From the NCBI RefSeq assembly GCF_020379485.1, contig NW_026015055.1, forward strand, positions 28,280 through 92,279: DNA of 64,000 bases, read 5' to 3'. This DNA comes from Brassica napus (lineage: Eukaryota > Streptophyta > Magnoliopsida > Brassicales > Brassicaceae). The position numbers and the translations under genes were made by a program. Of the stretch, positions 22,976 to 33,510 are shown piece after piece (within the stretch, counting starts at the first letter, position 1; the number at the start of each line of letters is the position of its first letter). Under the pieces are notes generated by a model. It was given only the letters and a program-made list of their open reading frames with translations. It was not told where the DNA came from and did not search any database.

Positions 22976-23490
22976 AAGTTGTCTGGAAGAAATAAGTCGT
23001 CTAGAAGGTTTGGACGACTTATTATAAGTCGTCTGGAAGGTTTTCCAACTGGACGACTTACAAATAAGTCGTCTAGAAGGTTTGGACGACTTACAAATAA
23101 GTCGTCTAGAAGGTTTGGACGACTTATTATAAGTCGTCTGGAAGGTTTTCCAACTGGACGACTTACAAATAAGTCGTCTAGAAGGTTTGGACGACTTACA
23201 AATAAGTCGTCTAGAAGGTTTGGACGACTTATAATAAGTCGTCTGGAAGGTTTTCCAACTGGACGACTTACAAATAAGTCGTCTAGAAGGTTTGGACGAC
23301 TTGAAGAGATAGTAGAAGGTCGTCTAAAAATAAAATACACTTGAAGAGATAGTAGAAGGTCGTCTAAAAATAAAATACACTGGACGACTTAGTAGAAGGT
23401 CGTCTAAAAATAAAATACACTGGACGACTAAAAATTTAGTCGTCTGGACGGGTAATCAAGACTGGACGACTTAAATTTAGGTCGTCTGGA
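22976..23490. repeat. Dense motif array between the convergent genes, with 105-bp super-repeat
   Basis: GACGACTT/AAGTCGTC half sites are packed with GGAAGGTTTTCCAACTGG and TAGAAGGTTTGG linkers. A higher-order unit of 105 bp occurs three times (phase points 23036, 23141, 23246), followed by copies joined to AAATAAAATACACT. Long open frames on both strands (for example 22882-23340) only translate this repeat. Confidence 0.88.
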
Positions 23491-23493
23491 CAA

Positions 23494-25929
23494 CTAGTCA
23501 ACTGGTTGTGTACATTGTGGTTTCGTATGGCCAGTTTCCTTGCAGTTTGAGCATCTCTGTGCCCTGTGTTTCTTCCTGGGTTTGTGTCCTCTCATCCTAG
23601 ATAGCTCCAACCAAGATTGCCATCTTGATTTCTTCGGTCTCCCCCGACCACGCTTTAGTTCTGGAGGAAAGCATTCTCGTTCCTCAATATGTTGTGACAC
23701 GATAGGATATATATTCTCTGAGTATCCTGCATACAGATAATTCTTTGAGTACAGTGGACATACAAGTGTGGAGATATGCAAACCAGCATGTATTCCAGCA
23801 GCTATAGCATGAGAGCAAGGTATTTTCTCCACTCCATAGACACCACAATCACACTTTGCATGTTCCAAATCAACCACACAGTCCATTTTGCCACCTTTGA
23901 CAAAGAAATGCCATCCATCAATTGGTTCGACCGTCATCGTACCCGCTATCTCTTCTCGAACAGCAAGCAAGTATTCAACACCCCCGCTATGTTCAGTTGT
24001 GAGACTCAAAGCATCTTGTCTCCTTTTCCAATACCATTTTCCTAACTTCTGCCTTATGAACTCCAGCAGGAACGTAATCGGAAATCCTCTTGCTCGCTTC
24101 AGTGCGGAATTAATAGATTCAGCAATGTTGCTTGTTTTTATGTTGAACCTGTTCCCCTTACAATAAACCCTTGACCATAGCCTGACGTCGGCTTTCTCCA
24201 AATACGTTGCAAGTTCCGGGTTTGCACTCCGTATCTCAGCCATGTACCGGTCAAAATCGTAAACCGTGTGAGCATAAGCAGCCCCTTTCACCAAGTACAT
24301 GAGATGTTTCCCTTTAAACTTTTTGACAATGTTATCTTGAAGGTGATAATAACATATTCCTCGGGTTGCCCAAGGAAACACCTTATCACACGCACTTTTA
24401 ATGGCCTTGTGCCGGTCGGAGACTATCACCAGAGGCTTGTCATGAGATATACAACTAGCCAATTTTGTGAAAAACCATTCCCAAGAAGGTATATCTTCCT
24501 CATCCACGATCCCAAAAGCCAATGGGAATATCTGAAAATTGCCATCTTGTGCGGCTGCAACTAACATAGTTCCTCCATACTTTCCACTTAGGTGAGTTCC
24601 ATCCACCACAATGACCCTTCTCTGATACTTAAAACCTTTGATAGAAGCTCCAAAAGAGAGAAATAGATACTTAAATCTTTTCATAGAATCAAGTTCTATC
24701 GCCGTGATAGAATCAGGATTTGCAATGGAGATTTGCTCGAGATATGATGCCAGACGCGAATACCCTTCTTCTGCTGATCCTCTCACCAATCTTTGTGCAT
24801 ATAACAGTGCTCTGTATGAAGTGGTGTAATCAAGCGCCATGCCAAACATGTTCCTCATTGCATCAGTGATATGCTGCGGAGTTATCCCATCAATGATTCC
24901 AACACGATCAATGAAAAGACTACCTACATACTTCGGAGTACAGTGTCTCCGCTGAGCGATTCGGTCTCCCGCTGAGCATAAATGTTTTTCCACATACTTT
25001 GTTACCCAAAACGTGTTTGTCCCATGTTTGACACTCGCTCTGACCTTCCATCCACAATAGCTAACCGGACATGTTGCCACAACGAGAGTTTTCGTTGATT
25101 TGTATAATCTGAAAGAAAACTTACCCCTCACTGCTGCCAACCGCAGCTCTGAAAGCAGTGCACCCTTGCTAACAAAACTCTGGTTGACATAGATACTGGT
25201 ACCATTCGATTTTCCTCCTTCAATAGCATTTGTCTTAGCATATGTCTTTTGGATTTCTTCAAAACAAATATTATCATCATCTTCCTCGTCCTCATCTGGA
25301 ACCTTTCCATAAAGACTGTAATCCCCACCATTCTGATCCGTTTCACCAACAATAGAATTATCAGCATCCTCCTCCCCATTTTCCTCCTCCCCATCTTGAT
25401 TTTCATCTTCAACAAACTCATTATCACCAACATCTTCAAAACATTCATCAGCTTCATCATCATCACCAACATCTTCTTCCCATTCACCAGCTTCATCATC
25501 ATCACCAACATCTTCTTCCCATTCACCAGCTTCATCATTATCACCAACATCTTTTTCCCATTCACCAGCTTCATCAATATCCCTTTTCTCTGAAACCGTT
25601 TCGACCTTGCTGCGGCTTGATACACAAAGACATACTCTATGGGTTTTGAGTATCTCCAGCAAGTTTCGAACTTGTCTATCACTTGTAACATGAATGGGAA
25701 GACTGCCTGGAGCCATCATCATTTCTGCTGGTAATGAGTAGCTAATCTCCACACTCACTGTTCTCATGTCCAGGTTATAATCTTCTTGAGCCATTGCAAC
25801 AAGTTCAGCATGTGTTGAATCTTCATTCAATAAAAACAATCTTGCTCCTTTGAGATCATCAACCACAAAATCCCAACGGAAATCTCTCAACAACCATTCT
25901 CCATACACTGCATGTAACTGAAAAATCAT
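23494..25929 (-). CDS. MURA-type transposase of the Mutator-like element
   Basis: An 811-residue protein starts at ATG 25929, which directly follows an intron acceptor (TTTGCAG) on the minus strand; in-frame codons further upstream read intron and motif repeats. Domains in order: PB1-like N-terminus (residues 1-120), an acidic tract with three or four DEAGEWEEDVGDD repeats, the Mutator DNA-binding zinc domain (LRLAAVRGKFSFRLYKSTK, CPVSYCGWKVRAS), the MULE DDE core (VVDGTHLSGKYGG, PLVIVSDRHKAIKSA, ATRGICYYHLQDN), a SWIM zinc finger (CDCGVYGVEKIPCSH, about 693-708) and a C-terminal CCHC knuckle (CSNCKETGHTKPQC). It cuts and moves the element. The frame is open throughout and all expected zinc ligands are present, so it looks active. 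It converges on the Ulp1 gene. Confidence 0.92.
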   Translation of the reverse strand: MIFQLHAVYGEWLLRDFRWDFVVDDLKGARLFLLNEDSTHAELVAMAQEDYNLDMRTVSVEISYSLPAEMMMAPGSLPIHVTSDRQVRNLLEILKTHRVCLCVSSRSKVETVSEKRDIDEAGEWEKDVGDNDEAGEWEEDVGDDDEAGEWEEDVGDDDEADECFEDVGDNEFVEDENQDGEEENGEEDADNSIVGETDQNGGDYSLYGKVPDEDEEDDDNICFEEIQKTYAKTNAIEGGKSNGTSIYVNQSFVSKGALLSELRLAAVRGKFSFRLYKSTKTLVVATCPVSYCGWKVRASVKHGTNTFWVTKYVEKHLCSAGDRIAQRRHCTPKYVGSLFIDRVGIIDGITPQHITDAMRNMFGMALDYTTSYRALLYAQRLVRGSAEEGYSRLASYLEQISIANPDSITAIELDSMKRFKYLFLSFGASIKGFKYQRRVIVVDGTHLSGKYGGTMLVAAAQDGNFQIFPLAFGIVDEEDIPSWEWFFTKLASCISHDKPLVIVSDRHKAIKSACDKVFPWATRGICYYHLQDNIVKKFKGKHLMYLVKGAAYAHTVYDFDRYMAEIRSANPELATYLEKADVRLWSRVYCKGNRFNIKTSNIAESINSALKRARGFPITFLLEFIRQKLGKWYWKRRQDALSLTTEHSGGVEYLLAVREEIAGTMTVEPIDGWHFFVKGGKMDCVVDLEHAKCDCGVYGVEKIPCSHAIAAGIHAGLHISTLVCPLYSKNYLYAGYSENIYPIVSQHIEERECFPPELKRGRGRPKKSRWQSWLELSRMRGHKPRKKHRAQRCSNCKETGHTKPQCTQPVD

Positions 25930-26875
25930 CTGCAAATATTCAAAATAAAACACATTAGTAAACATAGAGAAAATGAAGAAGTTCAATAAACATTGCCGCA
26001 GACGACTTAGCATTAAGTCGTCCAGAAGACTTAAAGGTAAGTCGTCTAAAGAGGTCACTTTTGCAATTGAAAATTAAAAGGGACGACTTAATTCTAAGTC
26101 GTCCGGCTTTGTTTGTTAAAAAAAAAACTTCAGACGACTTATATATAAGTCGTCTACGAGAAACGGGCTAGTTTTGCATTTGACCGAATCGTGTCAGATC
26201 TTTGACTATTTCTGGACGACTTATAATTCAGTCGTCTCTGGGAAAGTTAAAATTTCAATATTTTATGAAAACTTGACGACTTACGTGTAAGTCGTCCTAG
26301 GTTAGTTTTGTAATTGAAAAATAAAACTTGAAATTTAACTTTCTCCAGACGACTTAGATGAAAGTCGTCCAGCTAAACGACTTAATTTAAGGTCGTCCGG
26401 GATAAGCAAGGTTTGACCAGAAAATTGGGAAAAATTCTGGACGACTTTGCTTTCCCCGGACGACTTTAAATTAAGTCTTCTGGAGGGACGACTTTATATT
26501 AAGTCGTCTGGTTAAAGTTAAATTATGAAGTTTTATTTTTCAATTACAAAACTAACCTAGGACGACTTACACGTAAGTCGTCAAGTTTTCATAAAATATT
26601 GAAATTTTAACTTTCCCAGAGACGACTGAATTATAAGTCGTCCAGAAATAGTCAAAGATCTGACACGATTCGGTCAAATGCAAAACTAGCCCGTTTCTCG
26701 TAGACGACGTATATATAAGTCGTCTGGAGTGTTTTTTTTTAACAAACAAAGCTGGACGACTTAATTTAAGTCGTCCGTTTGACCAGAAGACTCATCAGTA
26801 AGTCTTCTACATACAGATGACTTACTAGTAAGTCTTCTACGCGAACAGATCTTGAAAAAAAATTCAAATTCGTAC
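25930..26875 (-). other. Leader intron of the MURA gene, with motif arrays
   Basis: A donor AAG/GTACG at 26876/26875 and the acceptor at 25930 bound a likely 5'-leader intron of about 0.95 kb. It contains GACGACTT/AAGTCGTC palindromes along most of its length and the long inverted repeat. The upstream leader exon would come from about 27000-26876; its frame does not join the coding exon, so it is taken as untranslated. Confidence 0.5.
26081..26776. repeat. Long inverted repeat (two arms of about 270 bp)
   Basis: The left arm (26081 to about 26352) and right arm (about 26506-26776) are nearly exact reverse complements, including AACGGGCTAGTTTTGCATTT and TCGTGTCAGATCTTTGACTA with its flanks. 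The spacer is about 150 bp and also carries the motif. If transcribed, the RNA would form a hairpin of roughly 270 bp. Confidence 0.85.
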
Positions 26876-27357
26876 CTTAAACTAGGTGAGATGACTTCGT
26901 TTGCACACAGAACCTCAAACGAAAGCAACCGTAAGTCAAAACGAAAGAAATATGGCTCTGTCAACCATAGCCCATATTTTGAATCAAAAGCTTGAGTTTT
27001 TTGGATGAATATAGAGAGAAAGTGAAAGAAATGTTGTTTTTAGTTCATAACAATTGAAACAGAGAGAGTGTAAAGAGATTTACGTGCATTAAAGGGCATT
27101 AAAAGCTTCAAACAGTTCGTACAAGGTTGTTGCCACTATTCATTGCAGTGGCAATATTGTAAATACTTGAAGAAGATGAGGTTGAGACAGTAAAGAAGCC
27201 ATTTTCGAAAAAAAAAAAAAAAATGTTAATGGCATTTTCGTAGATAAACTGCAGCTGTGGGGTTAAAATCTCAAAAAAAAAAGGAGTCAAAAGAAAAGGT
27301 TAGTTTTCTGTTTGACTCCAAGTTTTGAGTCACTTTTGCAAAAGCCCCTTATAAGAA

Positions 27358-28144
27358 AGAAGGTTAGCAAGGAAATATAACATAGGATGATGGTATTCTC
27401 GGAAAAAGCAAACAACTGAATCTGTTTTTCTAGTGAAAACTATAGAAAAAATATTGTCCTTTGGCCTTTGAGAATCATGAACAAGTAACATACATATAAT
27501 TACAAAATGTTATTACTCGACTTTTTAGACAGTAAACAGTATATTACCTAATAGCGTAAGAGAAGTGCGTAAAAAAAAGAAGAAAAATGAGCATATATAA
27601 AACGAAGAGAAAGAAGTTGTATAGAAAATATACTCACGATTCTTCCAGGTCGATAACTTTAATGCCAACTTCTTTAGTGCCAACTTCTTTATCAGGCCGT
27701 GTCTGAATAGAAGCAGATAAAGCATGTGTTTTGGAGCTAAACAAGATCATTTATATATTTAAGGGGCTAAATAATCCATAAACTTTTCATAGTTCTACTT
27801 GTAATGACCTCAAGATGCCTAATCTAGGTGTTGGGTTCGATTCTTTAAACTGCAACTATAAACACTTTCTCTGATTTTTAAACAAAAAAGGCCAAATACT
27901 TTTTTTGCTTGTGAACCGAAATTTTTCAGACTCGGCCCTGGTCCTTGCCAAACCTGATAAGCAGCAGCAGCTCAGCATATAAATAAGATAGCCTTTTATT
28001 TCATAAATTAATACTGATGTTAAATATAGACCCCCAACTCTTGATTCTTGCATGAATAATTGAAACCATTCAGACAGAACTGACCCAGAAACATGGTTTA
28101 TATCATAACAACACCAACAGTTTATCCACTCCAAACCATATGAT
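27358..28144. other. Intergenic DNA, no gene seen
   Basis: AT-rich sequence between the Mutator-like element and the hAT element. It probably continues the region downstream of the PRA1-family gene before the insertion. No coding similarity was recognised. Confidence 0.5.
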
Positions 28145-28703
28145 TAGGGGTGGGCACGGATTGGATATCAGGTTTTTGGAGATATTCGTGATCCGATCAG
28201 TTTTGTCCGAATAATCAAATATCTGATTCGATTCGATCTGCAACCATCCGGATATTCGGTGTTCCGGATATCCGAATTTTTTTAGATTTTTGAACGAATA
28301 TCCAATTCGATATGTAAAAATAAATAAAAATAAAAAATAAATAAAAATCTCAAAATAATAGAAAATAATAGAAAATCTACAAAAAAGTATTTATTTTTAA
28401 AATTTCTAACAACTAATATAATAAATTTAGTAAATAAAAAATTGTAAAACTTATATAAAATATAACATATATATATAATTCTTTAAATATATGTGTATAT
28501 ATATGTATATATATGCGTATAACGGATCAGATCAGATATTCGTTCATAAAAATATTAGTATTTGTGATTTGCTTCGCTTCTTACGGATATTGCATTCTAG
28601 TATTTGTTTTGCTCCGTAGAGTTACATATATCCAGATTTTTTGGTTCGAATCGAAACGAATAACAAATCGAATCAAAATTCACGAATATTTTGCCTAGCC
28701 CTA
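28145..28703. mobile_element. Non-autonomous hAT-type element (559 bp)
   Basis: It starts TAGGGGTGGGCACGGAT and ends TTGCCTAGCCCTA, imperfect inverted ends of the same type as the element at 4029. A perfect 8-bp duplication CATATGAT (28137-28144, 28704-28711) flanks it. The interior is rich in GGATATTCG/CGAATATCC words in inverted order around an AT-rich core and has no coding capacity. Confidence 0.9.
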
Positions 28704-29603
28704 CATATGATTACCTTCTCTCAGAAAATCAATAATAATTAATTATGAAATCATTTGTCAAAAATAAAATATTACTCAATTATATTAATCTGCGGTTAAT
28801 AATGAAGTTCCATATAAGGCGAAGTAAATTGATTTATCACGAGGATATTCACATATCTTTGACTTTCTTGGCCTAAGAGATGATCAAAAAATTTTCATGC
28901 AAAACTTTAACCTTTGTGTTCAATTGGTTACTTGCCAATTTTTATAATTATATATTTATTTATTGTTAGGGTAATTGCAGTTGATATACACGATAGAAAG
29001 ATTATTTAGGAGATCGGTTTGGTACTGTTCTACTTTTCGTATATACCAAAAGTAACCCTATAACGTAAATTGTCACAATCTCACCCCCTATGTCACAGTA
29101 ACCCTATGCTACCTAGCTATTTTATTTCTGTGCATTAGATCTTAGTGACATCTGACGCATCGAGAAACAACGACTGTAGCTAGAAATCCTAACTGTACGA
29201 AATCTTTTCTCTTTTGAAAATGCAAAAATGCCTAATTATCTTTGCTTTTAACCGATCACCTAAATAAGAATTTTTTTGCATTGATGCCTAATTATCTTTG
29301 CTTTCATGGTTTTCTAGCCAAATTGGCCTTATTGTTAACTATACCAACCCCAAGAAATTTGTATCCTGTTGCTGGATTGTCAAGATTTTACTAACAAAGT
29401 AGTCAGAACTAAAATAACACAATATCATGTTGTTTTAGCTTTTGGCAATCAGATATATATTAACCTAAATTAAATTAAGAACAATTTTAAATAAAAATCT
29501 AGATTATAACATAAAAGAGTCCATTGCCTGAAGCTTGAGCAAAAGCAGGAGAGAAGAACAAAAAGGCCAAAGCGAGAGAAGAGACACATACATGTTTATA
29601 TAG
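28704..29603. other. Intergenic/upstream region of the WNK-related pseudogene
   Basis: No gene seen. The word CTAATTATCTTTGCTTT occurs twice (about 29231 and 29287), a small local duplication. Confidence 0.4.
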
Positions 29604-32281
29604 ATGGTGGGCTCGGAACATCATCATCAAAATCACCACCAGAAGCAGCAGCAAAAGAGTAAAGAAGCTCTGGGGATGGTTGCTCTCCACGAGGCCCTAA
29701 GAACCATTTGTCCCAACACCGAGTGGACTTACTCTGTCTTCTGGTCCATCCGTCCACGTCCGTACGTATTCTCTCTAGCTTTTTCTCTTCACTCTCTCTC
29801 AAACGATGCCGTTTTGCTCTTCAGGAGAGTTCGAGGCGGTGGCAACAGTTGCAAGGTCGGCGATGATAATGGAAGCTTGTAAGTTACACTATAATTTTAT
29901 ATACATATAGTCAGTGGTCAAGACTTTAGTTTAGTTTTTTTGAACCATTGTATAGGTCAACATTTTGCCCTTTAATTTGGTTTATCTTATTCAATCGCCG
30001 GAAACTCACTCGCAAACCTAATTTCCGACAAGAAACAAGAAAGTATACTTGAACAGTTAATTTATGTTTATGTTTATTACATCATACATGTACTATATAT
30101 ACATACCAAGGATGATCTTGCCCAATAACAATATTATTCTTTTTACAAATGAAACACATGATTTACATGCTATGTGTTGACATATTGATGTGCGGCGGGG
30201 GCTGCAAGATGTTGATGTGGGAAGATGGTTACTGCAGAGGAAGAGGAGGATCAGGAGATTGCTATGGAGAGATAGAAGGAGTAGATCCCGTACGCAAATC
30301 TTTCAGAAAAATGTCGAATCAGTTATATAATTATGGAGAAGGGTGGGTACTTGGTAGGTCTTACTTCTTTATTATCTTTTTGGTTGTGTGAATGTACGTA
30401 GACATGTCAACTAGGGCCGAAGCCTACATCCCGAACCCATCTATCTCTAAAAATTATCGGACTTAGACTTAGTTTTATAAGCCCAAAAAAAAATTGGGTC
30501 TTTCGGGGTAAGCCCGTTTGAGTTTTGGGTATTTTGGGCCTAAGCCCGTTTGGGCTAGGTCCAGCCCGAAAACCCGAAATTTTATATTTTAGCTTAAATA
30601 TTATCGTTCTTGCAGTCAAAACCATTATTAGTATTAACATGTTATTTTAATATGTATAACCAAACTCTAATAAAACAAATATAAAAGTTGTTAATGTACT
30701 TGCTTCATTATTACAAGTATCACATTTTAAATTTTGCAAATGTACATTTTTCTTTTATGTACAACATTTTTTTTTCAAAATACAAAGTATGAAACATTTG
30801 ACCATGTTTATCATAATTTTTGTTCTTTTATATGATTAGTTTTAATTTATATTTGATTATTTAAATCTTATTAAATTTGATTTGTTTATAATATGTTTTT
30901 AAAGCATACTAAAAATGTAAAACATTTTTGATAAAGAAGAAAAGTTTAAACTCACTTTATATTTTAAAATAAAAAATTGAACCTATTTTTTTAATGAAAA
31001 CTCACATGTATTAAAACGATAGAAATGACAATGACAATTTATTTTTCGAAAAGTCCAGAAAAGCCCGAAAAGCCATATAGCCCTATAAAAGCTGAGTCGG
31101 ACTTTGAATTCTAGGCCCAAAATATTTCTAGGCCAGCCGGCCGGGCCCAATTATTTACGGGCTTAGCAGGTTTGGACTGGCCGGGCCGGGTCAGCCCGAA
31201 TTGGCACCCCTAAATGTACGCAACACTTGGCACATGCATCTACCCAAAAATAGAAACTATTTATTTTCCTTCCTTATGGGTTCGAATCATATATTTGGCT
31301 AACAGGTTAATGGGGAAGGTTGCTTCTGACAAATGCCATAAATGGGTTTTCATGGAACAAAATGAATCTGAATCCAATGCCTCTAGTTACTGGCAAAGCT
31401 CCTTCGATGCTATAAGTTCTTATAAATAAAATCAAAAGACAAATGTTTTTCTCTTAGTAACATTTATGTAAATTTGTAACCCGACCAAGATCTATCTCTA
31501 AAACAATGGAGATTCCTACAGAGTGGAATGATCAGTTCGAATCTGGAATTCAGGTATGATAGAGAGAGTGAACGTTTCCAAATCATATAGAAACGTTATC
31601 GAGTTCTTGGTTTCTTGTTTCTCAAGTCAGCTCTTTGATGTTTCTGATCACACATAAAGACCATAGCTGTCATTCAAGCTGGACATGGTCTTTTACAACT
31701 TGGTTCTTGCAAGATTGAAAGTATTTTCAGTACATTCGAAGTTCTTACTTGAGAGTTATCGTTTATATTCTCTAAAACAACCGGTTTTACTTAGATACCT
31801 GAAGATCTTCACTTTGTACTTCGGATGAGGCACACCTTTGAATCACTAGGTTACCAGTCAGGCTTCTACCTCTCTCAGCTCTTCTCCTCAAACCAAAGCA
31901 TTTCTTCTTCAAATACATCCCTCATGGTCCCCAACCACCCCGTTCTTCCTCCACAGACTCAACCATTGCTGGAATGGCACAAGCCAACGACCAATGATGG
32001 CTCAATCCTCATTGCCTACCCACCACACTCACATGCCTTTCCCTGTAATGCCAAATTCAAGCAAAGAACAAGACTCCGACGTGAAATGGCCCACCGGACT
32101 ATCTTTCTTCAATGCGTTGACTAACAATGTCAATGTCAAGCTTCTGTTTGATTCGGAGGGTTTAGGTGACAAACCAGAGCATCAGAGCCAGGAACATAGA
32201 AACAACTCTGAGAGTCAAGCTAATTCGAGTGAGTTCTTGAGCCTTGATAGTCGCCACAGAAACATGAGTTTCTTGGAGTGA
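29604..32281 (+). pseudogene. bHLH-MYC_N / 'WNK-related' family gene, decayed at splice sites
   Basis: Exon-like blocks at 29604-29761 (MVALHEALRTICPNTEWTYS), 29825-29878, about 30208-30342 (MLMWEDGYCRGRGG), 31306-31412 (GKVASDKCHKWVF), 31512-31553, 31660-31716 (TIAVIQAGHGLLQLGSCKI) and 31795-32281 match the plant bHLH-MYC_N proteins annotated in Arabidopsis as WNK-related (At3g15240/At5g53900 type; function poorly known). The blocks are well conserved, but expected junctions are broken: the acceptor before MLMWED reads GCAAG and gives the wrong phase, the donor after FDA is ATAAGT, and the donor after SCKI is GAAAGT. The last exon changes frame between about 31940 and 31990 (from PQTQPLLEW to RPMMAQSSLP). 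A hAT element sits in the third intron. Rescue by alternative sites is possible for one junction only. Confidence 0.8.
30399..31212. mobile_element. Non-autonomous hAT-type element (814 bp) inside a pseudogene intron
   Basis: It starts TAGACATGTCAACTAGGGCC and ends TTGGCACCCCTA (reverse complement TAGGGGTGCCAA), imperfect inverted ends. The 8-bp duplication AATGTACG is perfect (30391-30398, 31213-31220). Terminal regions are rich in GGGCCGGGC/GCCCGAAA-type words; the core is AT-rich. No transposase. Confidence 0.85.
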
Positions 32282-32725
32282 TGACTCTAGTAAGGAACTT
32301 AGTTTTTTTCTTGACCGCTTTAAATGTTTTCCTCTTGCATAAGCACGTGTTTGTTTTTAAAATTATAACAAAATTGCATCTTCTTAAAAATTATATGATT
32401 CCAAATAACCAAATTTTGTTTTCAAGATATTTCTATACTATATATCTCTCTCTAAGCAACGATAGCAAGTTCAATTTATAATTTACCCACGATATCCTGA
32501 TAAGTATGTTATTATAAAATATACTGGTTTTTGTAATCTAAGAGGTTGTTTAGATGATACACTTTGTTTAGATAATACACTTTGGTTAAAAGCAAAAGCT
32601 ACAATGGCTTTATGCGCGACCATATAAAATGAACCTACATATATTAACTATCTATCAGACAACTAACACAAGATAAACATTTTTAATCGCAGATTAATAA
32701 TATCCGATATATGATTTGAGAGACT
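32282..32725. other. Intergenic DNA between two pseudogenes
   Basis: AT-rich; no gene or bounded element seen. The words TAGATGATACACTTTG and TAGATAATACACTTTG form a short local duplication near 32550-32585. Confidence 0.4.
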
Positions 32726-33290
32726 TAACAAGAACCTGCTGTGACTGCGATATTGATCAACTGCCAGAAGCTGGTGGTTGCTAATGTTGGAGACTCTCGA
32801 GCTGTTATTTGCAAAGATGGTGTTGCCAAACAACTCTCAGATTATCACGGGCCCAACATGGAGAAAGGTGTAATCGAGAGAGGCGGTTTCGTGGAGATGT
32901 TACTCGAGTGGATGGTCAACTGGCTGTGGCAAGGGCATTTGGTTATAAGAGTTTGGAGATGCATTTAAGTCAAGAACCATATGTTACTGTTAATACCATA
33001 TGATGTAGACTTTTGTTTAATTTTAGCAAGTGATGGACTTTGGAAGGTTTTAGTTCTATCATAATCTACTCTTAACAAGTCGCTTTTTTCAACATTTACA
33101 CCCAAAAAAAAAAAAAAATCCCTCGCATGGTTGTTGATTATTTAAAATCTTATAGGTCATGTCGAACCAAGAGGCCGTTGACTCGATAAAGGGAACAAAA
33201 GATGCAAAGTCTGCCGCAATGCACCTCGCAGAAGCTCAGATGATATCTCAGTGGTCATCGTTAAGTTTCAGTAAGCTTGGATCAATTTGA
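32726..33290 (+). pseudogene. Protein phosphatase 2C fragment
   Basis: Three blocks match the C-terminal half of a plant PP2C: AVTAILINCQKLVVANVGDS (about 32732), DGQLAVARAFGYKSLEMHLS in another frame (about 32910), LILASDGLWKV (about 33020), and MSNQEAVDSIKGTKDAKSAA (from 33160). The metal-binding Asp of ASDG is still present. Frameshifts, a stop between blocks and the missing N-terminal half, including the first metal-binding motif, make it a pseudogene. In Arabidopsis a PP2C gene lies next to SPL5, which supports this as the residue of the syntenic gene. Confidence 0.82.
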
Positions 33291-33510
33291 GACTCAAGAG
33301 TAAAAACATATCATAATCATTATTAAACATAAGTAGACGCAAGAGTATGCAAAGCTCTTATTACATTTTGTGGATAGCCATCCTTCATATGACAGCATAA
33401 AGGGTACTAGACTTTTGTAGTTATATATTGGTGTAGGATTCATTTTTCTTGACATAGTTAGATGCTATTATTTGGATAACAAGATAATGTAGATATAGAC
33501 CATAAGTAGA

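Larger units (their letters stand above)
17899..27348. mobile_element. Complete 9450-bp Mutator-like element carrying Ulp1 and MURA genes
   Basis: The ends are inverted repeats of about 40 bp that share GTGACTCAAAACTTGGAGTC followed by AAAC; the outermost bases are GGG...CCC, and a perfect 9-bp duplication TTATAAGAA flanks the element. Inside are two convergent genes: DUF1985-Ulp1 on + (19139-22750) and MURA on - (23494-25929). A non-coding motif of the form GACGACTT/AAGTCGTC occurs dozens of times in introns, leader and the region between the two 3' ends. Ulp1-bearing Mutator-like elements (Kaonashi type in Arabidopsis, relatives in melon and rice) are known. Both genes appear uninterrupted, so this may be an autonomous copy. 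Confidence 0.93.

Noticed and set aside
22769..23340. CRISPR-like appearance of regular repeats
   Set aside because: Eukaryotic context, no unique spacers, units contiguous; these are tandem repeats within a transposon.
22882..23344. Long repetitive open frames on both strands (152 and 121 residues, SRPNLLDDLF- and KSSRRFGRL-type repeats)
   Set aside because: They translate the GACGACTT/AAGTCGTC array; both strands are open for the same reason, and there is no independent start context or family match.
25128..25691. 187-residue minus-strand frame rich in MKLVNGKKML repeats
   Set aside because: It is an out-of-frame reading of the acidic repeat of the MURA gene.
26567..26964. Possible first coding exon of MURA (MTEPYFFRFDLRLLSFEV frame)
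   Set aside because: Joining its donor to the acceptor at 25930 puts a stop directly after the junction; treated as untranslated leader.
30407..30640. 77-residue minus-strand frame
   Set aside because: It is within the subterminal repeats of the hAT element at 30399-31212 and has no protein similarity.
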